Assembly (NCBI GenBank): GCA_029379385.1
Contig: CM055617.1
Span: 372,001-436,000, forward strand
Source of the DNA: Quillaja saponaria
Taxonomy: Eukaryota; Streptophyta; Magnoliopsida; Fabales; Quillajaceae
Length of the DNA stretch: 64,000 bases
Direction: 5' to 3'
Part shown: one piece after another, positions 40,088 through 51,600 of the stretch
Position numbering within the stretch: the first letter of the stretch is position 1
Layout: each line of letters begins with the position of its first letter
Notes under the pieces: model-generated
Databases searched by the model: none
Seen by the model: only the letters and a program-made list of their open reading frames with translations
What the model was told of the DNA's origin: nothing
Made by a program: the position numbers and the translations under genes

Positions 40088-40982
40088 TTAAGGTTTATAT
40101 GAAGGGTGGAAGAAATGGAAGACAAACCAAATCTCCTGCAAAGAAAAAAATAAAAAATCAGAAGCAACTGTCTCCGTTTGAAATATAGAGGACCCTTTTA
40201 TTTATGAAGTTTTACTTTGTTCTGATGCATGCAATATTAACCAAATACAACATACTAGTATTTCAGAAGTAGACAGAAACTAAGGTGTTACCAAGGAAAT
40301 AAACGATAGTTTTGCCATTACAATAGCTTTGGCTAAAGACCTGAGGAAGTTATTAGTTCCATTATCCACTATTAAATCTCCAAACACAAACATTGCTGGA
40401 AATAGTTACTCTGAGACTGCACCATTTGAGGAAAAACTGACCAAAATGATGCTCCAAAATGGCAAAGCAAGCACACTCAAGCATGGCATTTTTCTTAGTT
40501 TCCTGCTCTTCCACACTAGAAATTATGGGTTTGTATCTTTAACTTAAAAGAAGCTAAAGACTGAACTGATGTCTCTTTTTGAAAAGTTAGAAAACAGTTT
40601 GGGATCAGAAGTCATCCTTGAAATATTGCTTTTTCAGCTATGGTTTTGTTCTTTTTTCCCCTTATCTCTCTCCTGGGTTTGTGGCATGCTTAGTCTTGTT
40701 TCTTGTCCTGGCTCTTTTTGGACTGGTCAGTTTTTGCTTTTAACTTGAACCCTACTCTCAAAACTGTGTCCGTGTATACAAAAATACAGGGAAGAAAAAA
40801 AGCAGAGAGAGAGTGCATTGAATATTCTAAATGGACATGAAGAGACCAAGGAAATGTTTTGAAGTTTACTTGCAAATAAGCATATATGAATTAAGACCTT
40901 GGTATTAATAAGCATTCAACAGTGAAGACATAAATTCTATCAGAACAGTGATTAAGAATGTTTGTAATATCGAATGTTTGTG
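40088..40982. other. Spacer downstream of the PPR gene
   Basis: Open frames of 60-72 codons here have no recognisable motif. Probably the PPR 3' UTR plus decayed sequence. No repeats noted. Confidence 0.4.
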
Positions 40983-42653
40983 TTACCAGTAATCATGACA
41001 TGAACATGATCCCTCCCTAAAATGATGGAATCGGTTTTGATCTCTGATGATGATTTTTCTGTCAAAGATATTTGAGACAATCTTCATGAAATTATGACAG
41101 TCATGACAAATTCGAAGATTCTTGATGACTGTAATGATCCTTCTATCCCTATGATTAAGAAGCACAAAAGCCACGGCTAATTTCTCACTATGATAACATA
41201 GATTATGCTCCTTCTCTTCCTCTTCAATATCATGCAACACGTTGGATGTATGGGGAGTATAACCTCCAACTTTTACACTACTCATCACTGAAGCTAAGAA
41301 TTTCCTGATCTCCTCCCATTGTGGATGAGAATTATCTCCTGATACAAACTCATGAATCACTTGATCGATGTTGATCAAACTATAACCAGGCTTCTTAGGA
41401 ATTCTCTTCTCCCTCATTGAATTCCTTACTCTGGTCTTTTCAACCCACTTACCAACTCCGCCATATGCATTTGATAAAAGCACATAATCACCATCGTGGT
41501 GGGGGTCTAGCTCATAAATCCTCTCCTCGGCCCTCTCAGCCAACTCAAGATGATTATGATTTACACATGCTCCCAGAAGGGTCCTCCAAACAATAGCATT
41601 TGGCTTTGTTGGCATTTTTCCGACAAACTCGAAGGCCTCATGGAGCCGGCCTGCACGGCCTAGAAGGTCGACCATACAACCATAATGCTCAAGTAAGGGT
41701 TCCATGTTATACTCATTTCTCATGCTTTCAAAAATGCGCCAGCCATCCTCAACAAGACCTGAATGACTACAAGCCACTAATACACCAGTCAATGTAATAT
41801 AATCAGGCTGAAAACCAGATTTCCTAAGATCATAAAAAGCCCTTAGAGCTTCTCTACCAAGGCCATGAACAGCAAGTCCGTTAATCAGTGCAGTCCATGT
41901 AAGTAAATTTTTGACAGGCATTTGATCGAACACTTCAATGGAATTGTAAATAGACCCACATCTCGAATACATGTTAACCATGGCAGTACCTAATGAAACG
42001 GTAAGCTCTAACCCACTTCTGGAAACAAATCTATGAACCCAATTGCCTAATTCCAAAGCACCTAAGCTAGAAATTGCAGATATCACACTTAGCATAGTAA
42101 CCTCATCCGGTTTGACATTCTGCTGAAGTTGCATTTGTTGAAAAAGAGCCAAAGCTTCATACCCAAATCCATTATTGGCGAAACAGGCAATAATAGAGGA
42201 CCACGAAACCAAATCTTTCTCAAGCATTTCATTGAACAACTTCATTGCAAGTTCTACCAAGCAATGACTTCCATAGAGGTTGATCATAGCATTCTGAACA
42301 TAAATATCAGAATCAAAACCAAGCTTGACAATGAGGGAGTGAAGGTCCAGACCCATTTGGAGGCGAGCACATGCCTTGAGAACAAATGGGAAAGTGAAGT
42401 TATCAGGTGAAACGCCAGTTCGTCTCATCTGAAAGAAAAGGGAGAAGGCTTGGAAAGGAGAGAAATGAGCATGGGCTCTGATAACGATGTTATAGGAGAA
42501 GGTTTCGGGTGAGAGAATCCGGGCAAAGAGAAGACGAGCATAGCATAAGCTTTCGGGGGCTGAGGCTGCACAACATAGAAGCAGTCGTCGGAGGGAGAGA
42601 GAGTTATTGCTTTGGCCGGTTTTAATCAGCCAAGCTATGGAACTTGTACACAT
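40983..42653 (-). CDS. DYW-type pentatricopeptide repeat protein
   Basis: Intronless, 556 residues. It begins with a short leader rich in hydrophobic and Ser residues, then a run of PLS-class PPR motifs (for example DIYVQNAMINLYG, VSLGTAMVNMYSRCG, PDYITLTGVLVACSHSG). After these come the E/E+ region (PNAIVWRTLLGAC, GDYVLLSNAYGGVGKW, KKPGYSLINI) and a complete DYW deaminase-like domain. The zinc/catalytic signature is visible as YHSEKLAVAF (HxE) and CHDCHNF (CxxC), and the protein ends CSCHDYW. DYW-PPR proteins bind specific organelle transcripts and convert C to U there. The actual target cannot be read off, and plastid versus mitochondrial location is uncertain. The gene is shorter than many in the family, with about ten repeats. 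Confidence 0.95.
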   Translation of the reverse strand: MCTSSIAWLIKTGQSNNSLSLRRLLLCCAASAPESLCYARLLFARILSPETFSYNIVIRAHAHFSPFQAFSLFFQMRRTGVSPDNFTFPFVLKACARLQMGLDLHSLIVKLGFDSDIYVQNAMINLYGSHCLVELAMKLFNEMLEKDLVSWSSIIACFANNGFGYEALALFQQMQLQQNVKPDEVTMLSVISAISSLGALELGNWVHRFVSRSGLELTVSLGTAMVNMYSRCGSIYNSIEVFDQMPVKNLLTWTALINGLAVHGLGREALRAFYDLRKSGFQPDYITLTGVLVACSHSGLVEDGWRIFESMRNEYNMEPLLEHYGCMVDLLGRAGRLHEAFEFVGKMPTKPNAIVWRTLLGACVNHNHLELAERAEERIYELDPHHDGDYVLLSNAYGGVGKWVEKTRVRNSMREKRIPKKPGYSLINIDQVIHEFVSGDNSHPQWEEIRKFLASVMSSVKVGGYTPHTSNVLHDIEEEEKEHNLCYHSEKLAVAFVLLNHRDRRIITVIKNLRICHDCHNFMKIVSNIFDRKIIIRDQNRFHHFREGSCSCHDYW

Positions 42654-43546
42654 TATTCATAGCAGGGTCTCATCTCCAATTTCGTTCGTGTAGTTCATTT
42701 AAGTAGACAAGCAAAACGGCGTTGTATTTCAAACCAAAACAATTATAGCGTCGTTTATGTGGCATGCTGATTTCTATCGGTTAAAATAACATCGGGTTGA
42801 TTCATATCATTACTTTCTCACACTATTTTTTCACATAATGAAAATTTTATTAAATACACTATGATTGATGTATTATAAATTTATTAATAACTTTATAAGA
42901 ATTTATTTAAATAATGTGAAAAAGGAGTGTTCAAATTAGATTGCTCTTACAAATACACTACCTCCTTAAAAGTGTTAACCAATTTATTCATAAAATTTTC
43001 TTTTATAAAACTGTTTGTTCCCATAGCATTTTTCACTTAACAATCTCCATAACAGCTTGTAATCATTCCCCTAAATTCCAGATACAGACTGTGGCCAGTC
43101 ATAGAGGAGTAATATCATTTACACAGAGCATGTACAAATTCTGAATTTGTTAAGCTCCTAGGATGATTCAAAATTTGTCAATAGACTGCACAAACGAATA
43201 CCACGCTAGAAGGAAAGCCAAGACAATCAAATTTAATTCCTAAACGCATTTTGTTTTGGCTATTGAAAAGTCCCCTCATACTGAGTACTAACAATCTCCA
43301 AGTTAGAAACAGTTTTGAGAAATAAATATCAGTAAATTCTAAATTGTACATCTCTGCACATTGTCTTCCACCAGTTAGCAGAGTTGCTAAGTGTATTATG
43401 AATGCTGAATCACTTGGGGAGATACACAGCAGCAGGCTGTAGCTATAACTGGATGACATCTGAGACTTCTACCAACCCCAGCAGACAAGCACGGAGGATG
43501 AGCATGTACAATGGGGGGTAATTTGCTAGTCTCATGACTCACCTTC
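42654..43546. other. PPR upstream region and FRIGIDA-family 3' region
   Basis: The PPR promoter is expected immediately after 42653, and the 3' UTR of the FRIGIDA-like gene before 43547. No gene is supported. Confidence 0.4.
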
Positions 43547-46500
43547 TTATAGAGCATCAGCAAAACTATACAAATCAGAGCCCATGCATGAGTGATCCCG
43601 CATACCTACAAAACCTTGTATAGAAGATGACAGCGCATAAAAGCTGTTAACTCGTGTGGATGCAGGTTGCCCACCAAGACTTTGCCCAACTGAGTTATCA
43701 TTCAATATTGCCGATTCCCCTATTCCTTGGCATCTGTAAAGGGGAACATTGTTATTCATCATCCTTCCAATTTCATCACTTACCATCTCCCCATGAAGTC
43801 TAGAAAAGGAAGCTGGTGACAAGACACCCACCCCAGCCGACATACCATTGCCAACTGTTGCATGCAAACCACTACCATTTGCTACAGTAGTTCCAGTGAC
43901 ACTTTCAATGGATCCAAATTGTACAGTTGGTAAAGCAGGATAATTGTTCCAGTGGCTAGAGTCTCTACCATCCAACATATTTACTGCCATCGATTCATAA
44001 TATGAGCTCTTACCATCCATAAGGGGACCAATTTTTTGTTCTTGCAAAAAAGATACCGAAGGTGATAGCAGTTTGGCAGTAATCCTTGGACGCTTTATGT
44101 CTGGACTGTTCAATTTGTTTGAAGGTTCGATTCCATCGATTTTCCTCTTTAGTATCACCTTATCTTCCATTTTTTTCTTAAAATCACTTATATCTTTCTC
44201 CAAGTTGATTATCTTCTCTTTAATTTTCCATCCGGGAAGAAGTTCTAAAGGATCAATCTTGTGATCCTCCAAGAATTTGGCCACAGATTTCAGAGCAGCT
44301 AAGTGTTTTTCATCCGCTTTCTTCTGTGAAAATTCACCATACAACTGCGTTGATAATATATCAAAATGAAACAGTATCAAGAACAAAAACAAAGTTGGAG
44401 ATGCATAAAGACCGTACCAGTACCACAGGTGGGCTATGTGTTCCTTGTCTTGTTCTCTTCCAAGCTTCTTCAGACTTCTGGAGAAACGAAGTAAAAATTG
44501 TCTTAGGAGAATATTTCCCCTCAAGCCCAAAAGTATCAGCAACATCAACAGCTTCAACAGCCATACCCTTCCTCATCATTCCCTCTATAATATCTGAGGT
44601 AGATAGAGATTAAATTGAAAAAAGAACTTACAAGTTGAACATGAAAAATCAAGAACATTGGCAATTAACAAAGAGCCATAAATTACATTATCACAGCCAA
44701 TGTTCACATAGCCCAAATAATCGGGGATGGATGCCAAAGGCACAACATCCAAAACAATGAATATTATAAGGTCAAATGAGTTCTACTACCACCCTGAAAG
44801 TCAAAAGACCAATGTCCACCACCTGCAGAGATAAGTTTATGTGTACGTCTCCATAAAAGAAACAACATAAACTATTGTGACAAAGAAACAGACAGATATA
44901 AAAATTTTACACTAAAGGGACATACTTCACATATAACAATATAAGGAAAAATACCTTATATATAATAATAATAAAAAAGAGAGTCTACAGAACTGCATGT
45001 GGATGACGTCTAAAACAGGTAAAAAGTGAAATAATATAGCAGCATTGCACATACCCCAAGTTTTAGAAAAGTAAAAATAAGCTTCTTAAAAACATTTTAA
45101 TCAGTTCACAATCATGTTATCATTACAGGGGTATCCATATAGCTAATGCTATTGAGCTCCACAAAATCTCTAATACAACCACCTATAAGACTTAAAACTA
45201 GAAATACACCAAATTTCTCCGTTATTATCAAAGATTTCCAAATTGATGGCTATGCTAGTCTTACACATTTGGGAGGTGGAGAGCTAAGGGGGAGCAAGGG
45301 GATGAGACAGGCCAAGAGCATTCATTGAGACCCACCCCCTGAAAAGTTGATCTTTTGTTCCCTTCCACTAGGGAAAGGCAAGGAGAGGTGAAAGGAACAT
45401 TTGTTATCATTTTATGAACCTCCAAAAATAACAGTATCACTTTAAGTTTCTCTCCCGCCAGTTAAGGGTATACTTGGAACACTTTAATTACCCCCTCCGT
45501 TATTTAAAAATTCATCGTTTATTCCAAAACAGGTTTTATACATTTGGTAGCCTTGCAGTGAAGCAGAGGCAACCTCTTTACTTGATAGGAGTAGGGTGAA
45601 GTATCTCCTGTTTCCCCACCCTCCACTATCTTTAAGATACTCCCATCCCTTCTCCTCAAACTCCCAAAAATGTGTTTGCTTAAGCAATCACTGTAATGGG
45701 AAAAGGAGGATAAACAAACTGAGCTCCAATGTTGTTTCCCCTAGAATTCTATTTTAAAAGAAAGAAAAAAAAATCATTGACTAGCTAGTTTCTATAATAG
45801 TAGCTTTTAGCATCCTAACAAAGCAGAATCAACCATGAAGGTTTGAAAATTAAAGCACAAACAACTAGATATGTGACATTGAAAATGAACTGGCCACAGA
45901 TAATCCCATGTACCAGCAAAAGAAAATTAACCTAAATCCACAGATTATAGTATCAACTGCCAAGTTGGACCTAAATATTCAATACTAAATTATAATACAC
46001 TTGAAACTGTATTGCATGTATGGAAGTGGCTAATTTTCCTTGCATCAGATAACCCAGAGAAGTCAGAAAGAATTTTGGAAATTGCACTTCTAAATTTGAA
46101 GTTTTGCTTATCCCTTTGGATGAAGAGGAGCCACAGGGATTATAGTGGTTTCAACAACCCTATAACTCATGCTTATCAGTTATGATACAATGCTCCAAAA
46201 GTATTAAGTATTTATCAACCAACGTATAAGTGCCTAATATATCGCCTGATAACTAAAAAGATGTGGCTTTTGCTTTTTATTAATCCATTACTATGAGGTT
46301 TCAATCTGTTTACCCTAGAAGGAAAATAGAGTAATTCAACAGAGAAGGAAATTCAAAAATTTACTTGGCAGAAAACGGTAAGTATTTCAAATTATAGGGA
46401 AAATATGATGCATCAATCATTAGTCTCTAGAATGCAATCGTCTAGAGTGACAACTACCTGGAACCTTCTTAAGAAGAACATGAGATTGGCAAAGAGCATT

Positions 46501-47526
46501 TGAAATTTCTCTCGGATTGCTCAAAAGGATCAAATCCGTTATATCTTCAATTTTGAAAACATTCGGAATTCCAAAAGAAGCCACGAGAAGAAGCAAACCC
46601 CTGGCATCCTCTTCACAAGCCTGGTGGATACCACCTTCAACAACAAGTCTTTTCCTCCACGAAATTGCAGCCGAGCTAGCTTCTTCTTTAAGTGATGGGT
46701 CCACTTTAATCTGAGTTTTAACGCAGCCTGAGAGGAGAAAAAGTTCTAAAATCAAGATCGATGCTTGTCTAGAAGAAACCATGGGGGAGTCTTTGGTGTA
46801 GGCTTTGCTCCCTTGGAGGAAAAATCGTCCCATGCATTCGAATACAAGTTTAGCTGGGTTTGGGGCACACTTGATAGCCTCTGGAACTAAAAGCCGGAGT
46901 TTTGCGGCATACGATAGACGTGAGACTACATATCTACGGAGGCCGCGGCTGCACATCGATTGACAGAGAGATTGAACCTCATCATCATGAGACCGATAAA
47001 CGTCACAAGTCTCGGGCTTCGGTTTCAAATTTGAATCGGAATCCGTTTTCTTTTCTTTTCCAGCATCAGAATTGGGTTTAGGGGGCAGTGCAGCTAGAGC
47101 ATTGGCTTGTGACGAAGGAGCAGTATTCTGCGTGGTGCTGGGTAGAGAAAGTTCTTGAGACCTAGTATCAATGGCTTTCTCAATGAAATCCAAATGCTTC
47201 TGCAATTCATCAAACCTACGCTTGAATAAATGTATGGAATCCGAGAGATTCCCAAGTTCGTTCACCGATTTTACCAATTTGGCGCTAACATCTTCTTCCT
47301 TATCCTTTTGATTTTGATTTTGCTTCTCTGATGAACTTGGTGGCAGCAGTGTCACCGACATCTCTTCACTTGTGAGCTCCTGCGGCTCTGGTTTCACAAA
47401 GGCATTTGTTTCCGGTGGCTTTTGCGCCGTCGTAGGCGGCAGCGACTTTGATCCTTCTTTGTCTTTTTCTTCCTTAACGGGCACGTAATTGTTCGTGGAT
47501 TTCACGAAAATAGAAAGCTTCTCCAT
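43547..47526 (-). CDS. FRI: FRIGIDA family protein
   Basis: Minus-strand exons: 47526-46458, 44593-44418, 44323-43547. They sum to 2022 nt (673 residues) and the frame is continuous. The N-terminus is polar, followed by a coiled-coil segment (SDSIHLFKRRFDELQKHLDF). The Frigida domain spans exons 1-2: MCSRGLRRYVVSRLSYAAKL, PAKLVFECMGRFFLQGS, SPMVSSRQASILILELFLL, DARGLLLLVASFGIP, then VEAVDVADTFGLEGKYSP and SFLQKSEEAWKR. Exon 3 opens with EKHLAALKSVAKFLEDHKID and LLPGWKIKEKI, a coiled coil, and the basic motif KRPR, followed by a low-complexity tail. In Arabidopsis FRI is the scaffold of a nuclear complex that activates FLC and delays flowering until vernalisation. The sequence is closer to FRI than to FRL3, but the FRI/FRL assignment is by memory only. 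Intron 1 is 1.86 kb. Confidence 0.9.
45265..45675. mobile_element. Possible MITE in FRIGIDA-family intron 1
   Basis: The + strand at 45265 reads acatttgggaggtggagag. The opposite strand from about 45672 reads acatttttgggagtttgag. Both continue into G-rich sequence (gggatg). This gives imperfect inverted ends around about 410 bp. It is not coding, and no target duplication was confirmed. Confidence 0.4.
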
Positions 47527-48660
47527 CGATAAGATTGAATATAGGGAAATGAATAAATATATAGCAACCTTGAAAACCCTAAAATTTGTACAGAATTCTC
47601 ACTATCCGGCAGCCAAGCACCGTGTGTGCTGGTTGTGCGGAGTGCTCGTTCCGTATTTATTAACGCACTTGGCACTTGGCACTTGGCAATTGGGCATGTG
47701 GGCCTCCTGAACGGGTGGGTTTTAAACAGGCCGGGTCATATGGGAAACTTTATAATTATTCCTAATAAGCTATGTCCAATAATATTAAGCAAAAAACGAA
47801 TATTTAATTGATTCCTTTTTCTGAAAAATTAGCTAAAGAAAAATTAAAATGTATAATGTATAATAGTAAACTATGAAGTTTCACTTAATGGTTCAGCTTT
47901 AATATTTCTTTTTCTTTTATTTAAACTTTGCTTGTATTTCTTTAATTCCATATAAAGATATATGAGTGCTATCCCTTCAAATTTTGAGAGTGAGAGTGAC
48001 GGTGAGAGAGGGAGACATTGTTTGGCAGAGACAATTTGTGTGAGGGAGAGTGAGAGCAAATTTGGTTCTTCTGATTTTTTTATTTTTAAATCAATAATAT
48101 TTTATTTAGCTACATGTCAAATTTTTATTTGTCTATCACGATGAGATTGTCACATTTTATTTGTTTGCATCACCTTTTGTTATGTTAATTTAGATGGAAG
48201 TGATGATAAAATTTTAATTAACGTAATTGTATAATTAGAGAAACTTAATTACAATAAATTAAAAAATAAAGACTAAAATAAATTTTAAACCAAATAACAT
48301 GAACCAAAAGTGTAATTTAATCATAATAATAAAAGATAAAAAGAGATGATAAGACGAATTATGATTGAAAACAAATAAATATAAGTAACCATCATGATTT
48401 GAAATTTTTTTTTTTTTTTTTGATAGGACATTATTATTTAAAGTTACTGTCACCATTTTTGTTGTTGACACTTGATAACATTGTGAATTTCAATGATTGC
48501 AAATGGTATAAAGAATAGTTGGTATAATTGAGTGTCAATTTAATTACACTTGATTCAATCACCAATGATACAAATGAAACTTTATACATATGTACACCTA
48601 TATGATCGCCTTCTTCTTCTTCTTTTTGTTTGGTAATAGATCACATTATTTTTTGATTAT
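47527..48660. other. FRIGIDA-family promoter and ClpD 3' region
   Basis: A small direct repeat (cacttggcacttggcacttggcaa) lies near 47670. A GA-rich stretch (gagagtgaga repeats) lies at about 47985-48057. Otherwise AT-rich with no gene. Confidence 0.45.
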
Positions 48661-51600
48661 CTACAAGGAAGCAGCATCAGACATGTTGATAATATGGTTT
48701 GAACCATTAGTGACAAAAGGGTTTCCAGAAACATCCAAATCAATGTAGGCAGTATCACCAGGATTGTAATTCCCAGAAAGGAGTGCTTCACACAATGGAT
48801 CTTCAATTATAGATGTAATGGCTCTCCTAAGAGGCCTAGCACCATATATTGGGTTATAGCCTTGCTGGCATATGAGGTTCTTGATTGATTCAGACACCTC
48901 CAAACCAATTCCCAGAGATTTGAGCCTCTCCTTCACCTCTTGCAGCATCAGCTCCACGATCTCAAGCATCTAAAATAAAAGAATGATACAAGAATATAAA
49001 AATTAGCACTTTGAATATATTACTAAAATACTAAAACAAAATACTCTATCTTAGAGGAAAGCCTATACTCCATAGATGGCCGGGTATCTGTGCAAATCAC
49101 TCTCAAGCTTCCCAACTTCAGATACTACTTTTATTATTTGGGATTCTTATACACTTGTTAAGTTGCATTATTGGTGAAAAAAAGATAAAAAAATTTACAA
49201 AAATCAAAACCTCAAGTTGTTTTGGAGTTAAGAGCCTTGCTAGCACAACAGCTATGCATGGGTCTAACTAACAACTGAACGGAAGGTAAACGAACCTGTG
49301 CCTTCTCAAGGGGCCGAAACACAACTACTTCATCTATCCTGTTCAGCAACTCTGGACGAAAATATGTCTTTAGTTCTTCTATGACCATTGTTTTCAAGCC
49401 AGCATATGAAGCTGACTCATGATCATCAGCAATCATGAATCCAATGGAGCCATGCCTACCCTTTGCAATGGCAGCAGAACCCACATTTGAAGTCATGACC
49501 ACCAGTGCATTTTTAAATGAAACTCTTCGCCCCTGTGAAACCCAGCTTTTCAGATGAGAGACTGAAAAAGGCATAGACTATCTAGAAAAACTTCGTAAAA
49601 ACTTAAGTTCATTATAAATATTTGTTTCCTTTTTCTTCATTCATTTGTTAGATATGAATATGCCTAACGCCTTGCATCGATTTCAAGACAGTGATTAATA
49701 TTTGGTCTACTATACCGTTGAGCAGTTATATATTGCACAGCCAAACTAAGAAAATGGTTCACATATTGAATTTGTTTGGAAAATTTGTCCCCAGATAAGT
49801 TTGGTGAAATGTCTTGACAGCGACAACTTTCCAGTTGTATATTTATATGAATTTCTGGATCCATCCACCTAATGACCAGGAGAGGGAGCAATGGAAATAT
49901 AACAGTTAACAGTGTGTCAATCAAAAGCTTATAGCTTCTTGAAGCTTGCTATGCCCTAGTCAGATAAAGTTCATACCACCATGCACAGACCTGAGAATCA
50001 GTAAGGTGGCCATCTTCAATTAATTGGAGAAGAATGTTGAATGTATCTGGATGAGCTTTCTCTATTTCATCAAGCAATACCACTGTAAAAGGTTGTCTTC
50101 TAATAGCTTCTGTTAAAGTGCCTCCCCCCCCATAACCAACATAACCTGGGGGGGATCCTATCAATTTGCTCACAGAGTGCCGCTCCATGTATTCACTCAT
50201 GTCTAATCGAATCATAGCTTCATCCTGCAATAATAATATGAAGGGACAATTATAATAATAATATTTCTACAAGTAAAAACATGTGAAGACACAAAAACAT
50301 CAAGTGCAAACTGCTATTTTAAAAAGAAATAGACATGCTAGAAATGGTTAGGGAGATCTGTCCAGTCATTATACCTTCTGGGTATATGTGTTTGAATTCA
50401 GATACCATATGCAAGAAGACTATCTTTTATTGGCTAATATGTTTATATTAAGTTTGAAGTCTTACTGATCCAAAATAAGATGCTGCCAAAGACTTTGTTA
50501 GTTCAGTTTTGCCAACCCCAGTAGGGCCACAAAAAAGCATTGCTGCAATTGGTCTGTCAGGATCCTTCAAACCAACACCAGACCTCTTAACAGCTCGGGA
50601 AATGGCGGCAACAGCCTCGTCTTGTCCAATGACACGTTTCTGAAGCCAGTGATCAATCTCTCCCAAAAGCATTCTTTGATCAGCAGAGAGCTGCTGAACT
50701 GGGATTCCTGACCAGAGGGAAGCAACCACTGCTATATCATCCGAACTAACAATTGTAGGCCTGAAAAGAATCAGAAGAGTAAATTCATTTAGAAATTAAA
50801 CTAGGCTCCAGAAGGATTCAGGCCTGTTGCTTTGATCCTTTACACTGATTTTTTGGGTCGACAAACCTACTCTTCATCATTGGCTGTAGAAGGCAAAGAG
50901 GAGTCAAACTTGAGTTCCATAGTGCCGCCAATGCCAGAAGCACCACTAAACCTCAGCTCACTCTCCCAAACCTGCTTGTATTAGATGTAAGAAATTACAA
51001 CTATTAGCAGTTGATTTAATTACTGTAGCTTACTCATTTTTTTCATTTTCTTTTTCGATAACCAAAAATTGAAGCATACTATTGGAGAAATGCCTTTACC
51101 TGTTCATGCATGGCTTGAACATTTCTAATTTCTAGCCAATAATCATTTGGTGACTTTGAAAGTACGCAAAATTGTTGTTTCTTTTTCCTCTTAAAGGCTT
51201 CAATGCGAGCTCTGCTTCCGGCTTCATCAATGAGATCAATAGCTTTGTCAGGAAGGTATCTATCAACTATATATCTTGAAGACAACTGCACAGCAGCCTT
51301 TACAGCCTCTGATGTGTATCTGCATTTGTGATATGCCTCATATTTCTGAAGCAGACCCATTAGTATCTTAACTGTGTCATCCTAAATATGAGAAACATTA
51401 TCCAATTAATAATCAAATAAGGTCTTGTTGCGTATAGTTTGAGAGAAACATGCAAACCAAATACAACCTCACTTGGCTCATTAATCCAAACAGGTTGGAA
51501 TCGACGCACCAATGCTTTATCCTTCTCAAAATGCCTCCTATATTCATCTGTAGTCGTAGATGCAATACACTGCAAATGATGTAATATTAAATCACTTTGA

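Noticed and set aside
40329..40547. 72-codon + strand frame downstream of the PPR gene
   Set aside because: Antisense to probable PPR 3' UTR and without any motif.
50871..50876. Apparent in-frame TAG at the end of ClpD exon 8
   Set aside because: The donor is GA|GTAGGT, so the TAG lies in the intron; splicing there restores NDEEPTIV and the conserved frame.
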